From Panopea generosa (taxonomy: Eukaryota; Mollusca; Bivalvia; Adapedonta; Hiatellidae), in assembly GCA_029582155.1 (NCBI GenBank), contig CM055902.1:12827041-12891040 (forward strand): a stretch of DNA of 64,000 nucleotides, given 5' to 3'. A program made the position numbers and the translations under genes. Numbering within the stretch: the stretch's first letter is position 1; every line of letters starts with the position of its first letter. Of the stretch, positions 50,164-61,023 are shown piece after piece. Below the pieces are notes generated by a model, which searched no databases, had not been told where the DNA came from, and was given only the letters and a program-made list of their open reading frames with translations.

Positions 50164-52964
50164 GTAAACATTTTTAGAACTGCTGATTATCATTATTTTA
50201 TTTGATAAACCTTGAAGTAGTAGGCAGCAAGAAGTTAGTTTGATATTCGTGTTTCGATATTAAATACATAATTCTCAACTTTTTGGGGATTATAAAGGCA
50301 AGGCTACGTTTCATGTCGAATATCGAAAAACAGACATGAATATCAAACTTACTTCAGACTGAAAGAAGTAAATATAGATATTTTCTGGAAAAAAATGATG
50401 AAATTTATTTGGGAGTTTTTAAGCATATGTATCGATTGTATTGTTACTAAATAAAGTACTTCTCGTAATTGTTATTGAATTGTATCTCATGATATGTCAT
50501 ATGATGTAAACATCCTGCATTCTGATTGTTCAAGTACTAATAATAAGGTGATTTTATTCTTCTCAAACTGTCGTACTTAATTCCAGGAGCGGTTGATCTA
50601 CACCGTGATTTTGTGCTATTGTGTCAGCAGTGTGCTAATTACACAGTCATCAGGTATGGCATTTCTATAAATAGTAATATAATTATAAAACTTAAGCTGA
50701 CAATTATCACTTATCTATCTGGACCTCCGCATTTTTATCATAATGTATTCTTTTAAAAAGTGTTATCTATCTATGTTTAATTTTTTATTCTTATAACCCT
50801 TTATGAACAAACTTAATAAACCTGTATTTGCTATTGTTCTTGCTCTATTTGTTCACTTCTGTTTCTTATATTTAGTTTAAAACAACAATGGTACTTCAAA
50901 CAAGAACATCGCTGAATTTTTCGAAATATTGCTTTATTTAACATACTGTATAGCCGTAATGGTTATTCTTGAAATCGTCTTAAACTGTATCATTTTGACT
51001 GCACCACAAATACATTTGTATCTTACAACGACAGCACATGTTATGTTTAAAAAAAATAATAAAAGAAATAGGGTCACCATCTTGCACACTTGAACCAATG
51101 TTTGATATTGATATTGGGTCAAAATGTCATTGTTTATCTCGTAAGCACTCTCGACTGTCTAAAACACATTTAATGTGTTGTTCAATATTAGATGGGTCAA
51201 AATGTAATTATGACCGAGACAGTCGAACAAAACTCCATATAAAATTTTATACCATTTGAGAAAGAAAAAAATTTCGAAAATGTCATTTTAGAAATACAAA
51301 CTTTAAGAAAATAGATGCTTGCAAAAAAAGCGACAAATTCTATTTGAAGAAAATCTACAGTTTGAAAAACAAAATTAAAATTAAAACTTCAAATAGAATT
51401 TTGTGATTTGTTTAAGAAAACGCAATTAAATTGAAAAGTATCTTTGATTGTACCTAACAAATATACAATTTAAAATTAGAACTTTGGCATATTGATCAAT
51501 ATTTAAAATCAGTGAAAATTTCTTTAGAAATTTCTTGAAATACATTTAATTATTTCTGTTATTCACTTGGCGTGTATATCGTGCATGCATTATGTTAACA
51601 TATTAATATTTCTTCATCGCAGCTGCCGTTGGTGCTGACTGTACTACTAACCCTACTACGGTTTGTGTTGATGCTAGCCAAGAAATGTGTGAAACCAATG
51701 TCTGTGTTTGTAAAACAGGCTTTGTTAACAATGCCGGAACATGTACAGGTAATGGTTTGTTTACAATTGAAGATTAGTGTTAGTTATAAAAAACATACGT
51801 TAATGATACGTGTTGGAGGATGAAATATCTTATAATGAATTATTTTAAGTAGTGAATTAATATTCAAGCCATGGTGTATTATCCTAATATATTCATTGTT
51901 GCTAGTTTTTAAAATATACTGCATACAATGCGGACATTATTTTTGTTGTGAATATTTTACAAACCAAATAACGGTTTTAAATAAAAAAAAACTATTGACA
52001 ATATACAAAACTAAGCGAAAAACAATATCAATTATAAATAAAGACAAATGCAGTTTTAGAATGAAAATATACCGTTAATATCAGATTAAAATCATTATTA
52101 AAGTGATTTTAACTTTATATTGAAATTGTATATGTCATTGTTTAGTATGCAACACCATTTTATTGTTAACAGAGCGATCCTCATATAAATACAGCGTTTT
52201 TCCCTGTCGACTCATAACTATAATTATTGTTGTTAAGGTTTAAGAAAATAGATTAACATTTATAGTCTACAATCATATATTGATATTTATATCTACTATT
52301 TGATTTGATTTATTTATTATAGATCTATAAACTATCATGAACATATAATTTAGTTTTAAAAAAATAACCTTCAAAACAGTATTGAAATAATAACAAATGT
52401 AGAAAAATCATTTAAATTCATAGAATATATATACAGGAGAAAGTGAAAATCTGTTAGTATACAACAATGTGTCACAGATCAAAACTCCATGTAAATTAAA
52501 TATATTCAATATTTAAGTGTGACATGAAACGGTAAGTTTATAGTGTTAATAAAATAATCAAGTATATTATATGTGTACACATTTATGCCTTCGACCTGAA
52601 AACAAAAAAAGCTTCACATTTTCAAAACTTACATGTTAACGTCCTGACATACACTTAACATATTGTAGGACATGTATTCTGAAAAAGGGTATTGATAAGA
52701 AAAACTCTGTTTCAGCATTTGATTGCAGTAGCGGTGGTACCTGTAAGAACGGTGGTACGTGTGGCTCCTCCAATGCAAAAACGTGTACTTGTGTAACGGG
52801 GTGGAAGGGAGATGACTGTGGAAGAGGTAAGAGACAAATATCAAACTATCATCAGCTAATGTTATGTTTCTCTAATTTTAATGATACTGTATTTTTTTCA
52901 ATATACACAATATCTGCACAATTTCTTAATACGATAAATGTCGGCTGCTGAAAGAGGAAGTACT

Positions 52965-53009
<45 letters not shown>

Positions 53010-56000
53010 TTTTGATCTTTTGCAAACAGCGTTGTTTGTCTGTACGCATATATTTTGTACCGGACCATTTCCATTCTATTCACAGAGAACATATTATGAA
53101 TTTATATTCACAAGCTACAATTTAAATCAAAAGCAAACGGACGTAGAATTAACCATTCTTATAGAATTGGTGTCATGCAATAAAATAACTAGCATTCACT
53201 GTTCCTTCATTATCAAAGAGGTTTCTATGTCTGTCCTATAAGGTTTTACTTACCATTTACCTCCCCTTAGTGACGGTAGCAAGATTACTGTGCCTAAAAA
53301 ATTATAGTTGTGTAAATCGGTTGGACATTATATGTGTTGAAAATACTTAAAATGGTCATATTACTTAGTACATATGCGAACAATGGAACATTTTCATGAT
53401 TTCTGGCAAGTTTGGATGTTATTAGGCACTGTTGGATTAAGATATATAACAGTTTAAAGATGCGTAGTGATACACTGCAACAAATGGGCAGAATTGTCAA
53501 AAATGAAGGGTGTCCTCAAGCATCGAAATTGTGAAAAAACAACCTGGTCAACCCCATGTTTTTTCTGCATAATTGGACGAACAGAGGACTATCTATGGCA
53601 ACAAGGCACTTTTATAATCATTGGTAATGATACAGTGTTCCAGAAGTGCGTGTTTCTATATATAGAACAGTATAAAATAAATTGTTTGGCGAGACATTAG
53701 CATAATATTTCTTCAACGCAGCTACTCTTGGTGTTGGCTGTTCTAGTGCTAGTATTTGTACTGCTACGAACAATGAAGCGTGTGATAAAGGTGGAAAATG
53801 TGCTTGTAAACCAGGCTTTGTAGACAATTCTGGAACATGTAAAGGTAGTATTTCTTTTACATTTGAAGATGTTTATATCTTTAAAATAATGTATTTATGC
53901 GTAATATGGGATAAAATTCAGTATTTATTAAACATTTAGATAGTGGTGTTTTACCGACAAACTGCCAGGTTTTGCTCATTGTATTGAACTTGATGAAATA
54001 TAATATGTGAAATAAATAGTGTATCAAATCAAATAGAATTCTTATCAATAAAATAAACAAAGTTAAAAGTAAAAATGACATTTATTCTAAGCAGAGTTAC
54101 AATTATACATTTAGTCAGGAAGGTTACTATAATTGGTATCAGACAAACCTCATGAAGCGATTGAAACATTATGTTGTTATACTATATGATAAATCAATAT
54201 GTAGGATGAAATATTATGCTGTCATAACAAACACATTTAGCATGTAAAGAAAACGTTCTTTATTGTGGAGTTATAGTTAAAATATTATCATTACTGTTGA
54301 AGAAATATGAATTAACATTTATCATTTTTATGAATTCTATATATTACATCTTACTCGAATTATACACATTATTGAATTGTTTATGTTTGTTTTAATCTGA
54401 CGATTGAATAGTACATACATGCTTAGTCATTTGGTATTTTAAGTAATCTCAATATTTATAGAAATTGAAATATTTTGTTTTAAAGTTTAGTTGCTTTTAT
54501 TTTTTTCGTTCGGTATTTACATTTTTTGCTACTTACTCTGCGTATGTGTATTGTACTCATTATGATTAATCTGTATATTGATTGTGTTTGTCCTGTTGTG
54601 ATGGCTGTTTGATTTTAATAAAACATTATATTTTGGGCATATATTAATATCTAATGTGTGGTATGGTCATATGTTTCAAAACCAATGTTTTTCTTTACTT
54701 TAGACATAAATGAATGTCTGTCGAATCCTTGTTTGAATGGCGCTTCCTGTACCAATAGTGACGGTTCATGTTGGAGAACTATCATAAGAACCGCACCTTT
54801 GCGATGTTTATGATCGTTTCATATTTATTACCTTATCAAGAATGAATTAATGAAAGGGGTTCACTCTACATGTACAAAAACAACAAATTAAGATACAGAT
54901 AAAAAAATACATCAACAAATGAATATGCAGAATGAATCTAGAACCTTGATACCTGCAGAACTGCAGAGTTTCAACAAATTCTATCGTATTATTCGCTTCT
55001 TACGACATGCATAAGCTACAGTGATCCTATTCTTGCCATCACTCATGGCTCCCTGGAACCACACAGGGGTTGATAATTTAACCATAATAGTGAACATAAC
55101 AAAAAATGATAAAATTGACATGACACCCATTCGAAGTATTCCTTCCCCTCTGCAGAGATCGACAGTGATTCTATTCTTAGCCGGAACCGCACGGGCTACT
55201 TTATCAAGAGACCAAACCACTATTTTAAAATAAAATTTACATACAATAAATGATTATTGTCACCTGCAGCTAGATATGTATCGATTATACAGTAAACTGC
55301 ATAACATCATAATGATTATAAAATTAATAAGAAGCAAAATAATTTTTAATTCATATCATATTAGTAAGAGTTTAAATGTCAACTTGTAGAAACATACAAA
55401 AAGGATAGACTTTTGGTGTCATGGATCATATGTATTAGATCTATTAAAAATAATGTTTGTTTTTACCTCTGTATGCCACTGGTGTTTAATTTTGATGTAT
55501 GCATATAACGGTCACATCAATCATGACTTAAAACAGAAACGTGTACGATGATCTTTACGTTACTACAATACTGAAATATACTGAAATTTTATATTTGACT
55601 TAAGATATGCTTGAATTTTTTAAAATTCTTTACATTTAAACGACGTCATATACACGTAACATACTGTTAGACATACAGATTAAAAGAACTCTTGATGAAA
55701 TAAACTCTGTTACAGCATTTGATTGTACCGGTGTCACTAATGCCTGTAAGAACGGTGGTACCTGCGAGGCCGGGAAAACAACGTGTACTTGTGTAGCGGG
55801 ATATACGGGAGATGATTGTGGAAAAGGTCAGTGACAAATATCTGCAGACTACCATTAGAGTAATGACAGGTGTTGATAGTATGGTAATGTTAAAGGTTTT
55901 TGATCACTTAAAAATCGCCGTTAAATATTAAGATACAAAACGGATGTTGATACTAAATGTGTGTATATAACATTTATGTATATTGGCTTTACAGTCCAGA

Positions 56001-59000
56001 TGTGTTACATGTACGTGTTAAACCTTGATAAATAATCGATGGTTGAAACAAATTCATTTGAGTTGGTTGATTTTATTGTAGGGTGTTCTTTGTTTGCATT
56101 GTCGCTAGGCGCACTCACCGTAATATTTGATGTACATGTATGACTGGTTTGTTCACAAATAATTATCTATATGTACATTTAATAAGATCCCAAAATGGTG
56201 TGATTAAAGTATTGTCTCTCTCATATACAGTAGAGAGAATCACTATTTTAAAGTGATATGTATATATCATAAAGAGAATTATACATCTAACAAATCAGGA
56301 ACATACAGATTAAAAGGATGTTGATGAAATAAACTCTATTACAGCATTTAATTGCAAAGGTGGCACTGATGCCTGTAAGAACGGTGGTACGTGCCCCGCC
56401 GGTGAAACAGCGTGTTCTTGTGTAGCGGGATATACGGGAGATGATTGTGGAACAGGTCTGTGACAAATATCTGCAGACTACCATTAGAGTAATGACAGGT
56501 GTTGATAGTATGGTAGTGTTAAAGGTTTTTGATCACTTAAAAATCGCCGTTAAATATTAAGATACAAAACGGATGTTGATACTAAATGTTTGTATATAAC
56601 ATTTATGTATATTGGCTTTACAGTCCAGATGTGTTACATGTACGTGTTGAAACCAATTACTTAAAGTTGGTTGATTTTATTGTATTGTGTACTTGGTTTG
56701 CATTGTCGGTAGGCGCGCTCACCGTAATATTTGCTGTACATGTATAACTCGTTTGTTCGCAAATAATTATCTATATGTACATTTAATAAGATCCCAAAAT
56801 TGTATGATTAAAGTATTGTCTCTCTCATATACAGTAGAGAGAATCACTATTTTAAAGTGATATGTATATATCATAGGGAGAATTATACATCTAACAAATC
56901 AGGAACACTGGATCCACGAAGGATTCATATATGATAAAAATAGAAAATACAGGAGAGATCATTACCATCTTACAGCGCTATTTTTATACGATTTAGTACT
57001 TTACAGTGGTAATTGTCTCTACTGTACTCATGAATATACAATATCTACGAATACGTGGTCGAGCTTTGATAGATTAAAATGGGATAATGCTACAAAGAAC
57101 AACTTTGTTTACAGACTAAGGTCATCTTTTGTTGAACTTAAATGTATATGAATTTAGAAATGCCATGAAAATCAAATCAAAAGAGTGCTTATGAAGGTCT
57201 AGTTGTTCAAAGTAATATTAGGTTTACTCCAGGTTAAGATGAATGTTTGAATCATTGTATTTTGAGATGTAATACATTGAAGGTTACACTGTTCTGGTAA
57301 TCGTAACAAAATGTCATTTTATTCCTATAACCCACTCTAATAATATATAAAAAGCGTTGAATTTCAAAGAAATTGAAAATACACTAATTTACCTAATATT
57401 TCATCTAAAACAGCTTTGAACAAACAAGCACGGATCGTTGAATGAGCCATACCATTACCGTAACATTTTAATAGATATATCAAGCAGACTCTTAACAGGA
57501 ATGGTGTTTGATAGAATTGAATACTGGGTCGATATGTATATCAACATAGATGAAGCGCGTTCGGAATTCAAGACCGATTACTCAACTGTAGACAATTTAT
57601 ACATGCAAATATTTATAAAATCTAAGTAAACAATGACGCGGAATATTTATTTGTCGAATTTCCCAAATCTTTCGACAACTTTGAACTGTTTAATAGTTTG
57701 ATCAGGAAAACATCTGCAACTATTTTTTTCAGCAATGTATAATTGTCTTTATCAGTAAGTACGTACAGATAGAACAAACTATACACAGATCTTCATAAAA
57801 CAATGTAATAGTGGTTACCGATCAGATTGTAAATTAAGTACAGTACCTATAATAAAATTTAGTCTTTATATACATGACTTAATATATTAATTTAAAAAGG
57901 TGCTTTCGTTAAATTCATGTCACTAATGAGGTTAGTATAATATTTGCTCGTATGTTAGCAGACCGTTTGACCTGTACTGAGTTAGACAATTTCCTATGCA
58001 ATTAAATGTGATTTCAAATCTTTGTTATAGAACTGTTATGTCTATTAATCTTCAGAAAACAAAGATTATTATTTTATGAAATGGTGGTAACCTCAGAGGT
58101 AATGTAACATAGACATTCAGTAGTAAAATTATATAGAAACTTCTTTTTTTTGTGATAAGTATATGTCTCATTATGACACCAAAACTAATTTGGTCTAACA
58201 CTTGATAAACATTAATAATATAAAAGCTATTTTGTCAGTTTCTAAACTTAAGCAATATGTTGGAACATTTGAGTACCTTTTGATACGACGGTCTTACCAA
58301 TTCTTACGTATGTATCAGAAACATGGGCTATGCATATTCTAAAGATATAGAAAAATGTTGATAGGTATCCAATTTTGTATAAGCTATCTAAAAACTTTCC
58401 AAAAATATGTTTCATGCTTTGTTCTTTTGGAAAAAGCAGAAGATACCCGTTATCATTTATTTTTATTGTAAATGTGTAAAATACTGGTTAAGACTAACAC
58501 ATTTAAACTATAATAGAAAACCTAGACAATATTATATTATGTTTACGAAAACTTGATGCTGTTTGTGAAATATATTTAAAAAGCAAGCTCTTTTGGATTA
58601 AATTATTCATTCTCCAGGGTATGAAAATAAAAAATAAAATGGGAATGTTTACGAGATGTAAATAAAAGATTATTGTGATATAAACATGGAACTATGATAC
58701 ACTCAAAATGAATATCAATTGTATGGTGCAAATCTTCAAAACTTAGACCTATGATATGCGCGTTCAGGCACGCATAAACTAAACAAAAGTATAAAACAAG
58801 TTATCAATCAATTTATATGATTTATATTGTGTTTTGCGTAAAATAATTGTACTAAAATTAAAATTATATACGTAAATTATGTAACGTAAAGTTGTTATTA
58901 AAAAAATGTTTCTCTGAAGTGACGTCATTGCAAGTCGTGTATTGTTTGGGGCCATGCCGTCATTTGCAATTAATACGACATTTAATTTAACGTATAGTTT

Positions 59001-61023
59001 AGTCAAACATATTACAGATATGATGAATAATCGCTTTTGTTTAAATCCAATAGAAAATTGGTATTGAATCATCTGATTCAATAGGTCCAAAGATCTTTGC
59101 GATGCTTATTAGTCCAACTTGAATCATGATCAATGCGATGAAACATTACATGTACATCGGCAAACCAATGCCCATCACTATTGTTATGTACAGAGACGGG
59201 CGAGTGAATAAATATTAGTAGTTTCCAATCTGATCTATGCAGATTTGCACCCTCAATGTCAGCAGCACATGGATAGGTGTTTACATTGTATAGCATACAA
59301 ATGTAATACCAATAAATGATCAAATAAGTAATATTGGTATTTTCATATTTCGAGTTTGTAATGCATGTTTTGTCTTTGTTAGATGTGGATGAGTGTGAAC
59401 CAGCTCCTTGTTTGAATGGCGCCACCTGTGTCGATGGGGTGAATTCTTACACTTGTACCTGTGTCACAGGGTGGATAGGCACAAAATGTGAGAGAGGTAA
59501 TACTGTTTCCATTATGAGTGTCGCCATACATTTATATATTTGATATGGAAGAATACATAATAAAAGGAATTTAACATATTTAACAAAATTCAATTTTGAT
59601 TTTTTTTTCTTATACTGTTCATGTGGTTTACAACTTCAGTTATGGATATATTTTTTCATTCAATAATTACGCTTAAATAATCTACTTAATAAAGAACAAG
59701 ATTATTGAATTTTGACAAAAACCGTTTCACTCATAATATATATTTCAACAGTAATGTTAAATGGCAAATAATGACAATTTGACATATTTTATGCATTCTT
59801 AATTGTTAGTCAGCTATACATTTTTAAACTATCTTAGCAACACAAATAACAGATAAATTATGACATGCCAGTATGATGTAAGAATATCAGCTGACAAATA
59901 TACGTTTGAAAGGGGATAGGATTTGTCGAACAATTAAGACAACATATTTTACATGTCATGTGAAAATAACGTTACCACCAATCCAATTGCAAAAAACGAA
60001 CAATAACGAATTACCACGTGATATAAAAGATCAGCACTGATATGTCAATTTTATAGTGGTCTTATATTTCACTCTCTACTAAGACTTCCAAACTCTGTTT
60101 ATTGATCAGTGTACATTTTAGCTATTGTTGTTGCCTGTGCTGGTTCACCTCTGTCATGTCCTGCAACTGTAGATAATGGTGAATGTTTTGGCAAGGATTG
60201 TGTCTGCAAGGAAGGTTATCAGAAAGAAAAAGATAACTGCGTTTTCGGTAAATATAATAATTGTTTACGGTTAATGTTAAATACATTCAATACAACAATA
60301 CACACTCTAACTTGAATCAATAACATTGTTTAATAACTTATATTTTTAATATTATATTTAAAAAAATCTAAATAAACAATGAACTATCTTTATTTATCTA
60401 CCACATCGGTTTATGGTGAAGCGCCCAGTGGTACAACACCAAATCCAAGATCGGGGGTCGTTTGTTCAATCCTCTGACACTGCAATGTGTGGTGACAGGG
60501 AGTTAGACACCTTATATTTATATTCTTAATAGAGGTTCTTCACAGGAAGTCTTATACCGTGATTTGACACACATGTAAAACGTTGTTCTTTGAGAAAATG
60601 ATGAAGATACCCGTTATATTTTATTCTTATTGTAAATGTGTTAAGTACTGGTAAGAACTGACACGTTTAAACCATAATAGAAAACCAAGACAATATTATA
60701 TTACAACTAAAGTTTCAGATATCTTATTATAACAATGGATTGCATCTATAAAGTTTACTTATTTCACCAAAATGACAAGAATTTGCCAAAAGTAAGAACT
60801 GTTTAGAAAAATGGTGTCTATTATGATATAATAATCATACAAGTATTTAGTCTTTATAATATTTAAATAATAGTTTACATTGTTGGTATTTCTTAAATAT
60901 GTATTGATATATCTATATATATAATTTCCTTCAGTTCCAGACAACTCTGCTGGCAAGATAGCGATGACTGCAGTAACGATGTTGATGGCAGTCCTGACAA
61001 ACATCATAATACAGATGTTTTGA
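50158..61023 (+). CDS. Gene 4: EB/EGF modular GPI-anchored surface protein
   Basis: Exons: 50158-50163, 50587-50653, 51623-51748, 52716-52826, 53722-53844, 55716-55826, 56345-56455, 59383-59496, 60122-60247 and 60935-61023 (a dead exon at 54704 is left out). The predicted protein of about 327 residues has a signal peptide, then EB, EGF, EB, EGF, EGF, EGF, EB and a GPI signal. Intron 1 is phase 0; all others are phase 1 with GT/AG ends. The frame is open throughout. It should be extracellular and membrane-tethered, held by roughly 21 disulfides. The role is unknown; surface recognition or adhesion is a fair guess for the fold types. A TATA box precedes it. LINE debris fills the intron between 56455 and 59383. 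Confidence 0.85.
50587..50653 (+). CDS. Gene 4 exon 2: signal peptide
   Basis: 67 nt, phase 0 to 1, same length and phases as the signal exons of genes 2 and 3, beginning with the same ER/QL. It encodes ERLIYTVILCYCVSSVLITQ and SS. Borders are TTCCAG and GTATGG. Confidence 0.85.
51623..51748 (+). CDS. Gene 4 exon: EB-like module
   Basis: 126 nt, phase 1-1, 42 residues. AAVGADC at the start, cysteines at 7, 15, 23, 28, 30 and 41, and CVCKTGF. Borders are ATCGCAG and GTAATG. Confidence 0.9.
52716..52826 (+). CDS. Gene 4 exon: EGF module
   Basis: 111 nt, phase 1-1, 37 residues: AFDC start, CKNGGTC, CVTGWKGDDC. It is the counterpart of gene 1 exon 9686. Borders are TTTCAG and GTAAGA. Confidence 0.93.
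52968..53006. repeat. (CT)n microsatellite
   Basis: An uninterrupted CT tract inside a gene 4 intron. Confidence 0.97.
53722..53844 (+). CDS. Gene 4 exon: EB-like module
   Basis: 123 nt, phase 1-1, 41 residues: ATLGVGC start, cysteines at 7, 13, 21, 27, 29 and 40, CACKPGFVDNSGTC at the end. Borders are ACGCAG and GTAGTA. It is the counterpart of gene 1 exon 10717. Confidence 0.9.
54704..54813 (+). pseudogene. Truncated EGF exon in gene 4
   Basis: Acceptor TTTAG, then DINECLSNPCLNGASC and TNSDGS, the first half of a calcium-binding EGF module. After about 54768 the sequence is foreign and the frame closes at TGA 54811-54813, with three cysteines and no donor. The missing half is not found before the next exon. 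Because neighbours are phase 1-1, skipping this exon keeps the gene open. Confidence 0.8.
54769..55240. other. Inserted DNA of unknown origin in gene 4
   Basis: This stretch begins inside the broken EGF exon. It contains a 79-codon minus frame (54981-55220) in which KNRITV occurs twice about 44 residues apart, matching the DNA repeat ACAGTGATCCTATTCTTGCC near 55018 and its variant near 55163. The frame also has a hydrophobic stretch (MSILSFFVMFTIMV). I do not recognise it; a mobile element is likely. Confidence 0.4.
55716..55826 (+). CDS. Gene 4 exon: EGF module (duplicate 1)
   Basis: 111 nt, phase 1-1, 37 residues: AFDCTGVTNACKNGGTC, CVAGYTGDDC. Borders are GTTACAG and GTCAGT. Confidence 0.93.
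56345..56455 (+). CDS. Gene 4 exon: EGF module (duplicate 2)
   Basis: 111 nt, phase 1-1, 37 residues: AFNCKGGTDACKNGGTC, CVAGYTGDDC. Borders are ATTACAG and GTCTGT; the donor is weaker than that of its twin. Coding changes cluster between the cysteines while flanking intron sequence is nearly unchanged. Confidence 0.92.
56908..58700 (+). pseudogene. LINE remnant inside a gene 4 intron
   Basis: An open stretch of about 80 codons ends with SSFDRLKWDNATKNNFVYRL, possibly the endonuclease-RT linker. Then a 63-codon frame (57438-57629) has FDRIEYWVDMYINIDEAR and DYSTVDNLYM, resembling the N-terminal RT block (Q-x-G-F-R-x-x-x-S-T-x-D). Further down come QKTKIIIL-NGGNLRG, AYSKDIEK and KYWLRLTHLNYNRKPRQYY. 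The order is that of a LINE ORF2 with frameshifts and stops throughout. Confidence 0.75.
59383..59496 (+). CDS. Gene 4 exon: calcium-binding EGF module
   Basis: 114 nt, phase 1-1, 38 residues: DVDECEPAPCLNGATC and SYTCTCVTGWIGTKC give a textbook EGF_CA module. Borders are TTGTTAG and GTAATA. It resembles the broken exon at 54704 in the CLNGA block. Confidence 0.95.
60122..60247 (+). CDS. Gene 4 exon: EB-like module
   Basis: 126 nt, phase 1-1, 42 residues: AIVVAC start, cysteines at 6, 13, 22, 27, 29 and 40, CVCKEGY. Borders are TTTTAG and GTAAAT. Confidence 0.88.
60413..60530 (+). mobile_element. tRNA-derived SINE
   Basis: GCGCCCAGTGGTACAAC (box A-like) and CGTTTGTTCAATCC (box B-like) lie about 45 bases apart, within the last gene 4 intron. 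Confidence 0.6.
60590..60710 (+). pseudogene. Short LINE fragment
   Basis: It repeats 58430-58550 closely (GAAGATACCCGTTAT, CAAGACAATATTATATTA), i.e. the KYW...NRKPRQYY part of the LINE protein. It is a second copy from the same or a related element. Confidence 0.7.
60935..61023 (+). CDS. Gene 4 terminal exon: GPI-attachment signal
   Basis: Acceptor CTTCAG, then VPDNSAGKIAMTAVTMLMAV and a hydrophobic end with TGA at 61021-61023. It shares DNSAG with gene 1, and no basic tail follows. Confidence 0.87.

Larger units (their letters stand above)
48575..50215 (+). repeat. Segmental duplication, copy B (gene 4 upstream region)
   Basis: Partner of 38550-42150. It includes the gene 4 promoter and start exon at its downstream end. 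The 2-kb middle part of copy A is absent here. Confidence 0.8.
55671..56906 (+). repeat. 630-bp tandem duplication of an EGF exon and its introns
   Basis: Unit 1 starts with ACATACAGATTAAAAG at 55671, unit 2 with the same at 56301. Both hold an EGF exon and a nearly identical following intron (CTGCAGACTACCATTAGAG, TTACAGTCCAGATGTGTTAC) and end near CAAATCAGGAACA. Similarity in the intron is very high, so the event is recent. Confidence 0.95.

Noticed and set aside
56960-57130. HNH-nuclease-like stretch (CLYC ... SSFDRLKWDN).
   Set aside because: The second half of an HNH site is absent and the stretch leads into LINE RT remnants, so a LINE linker is more likely.
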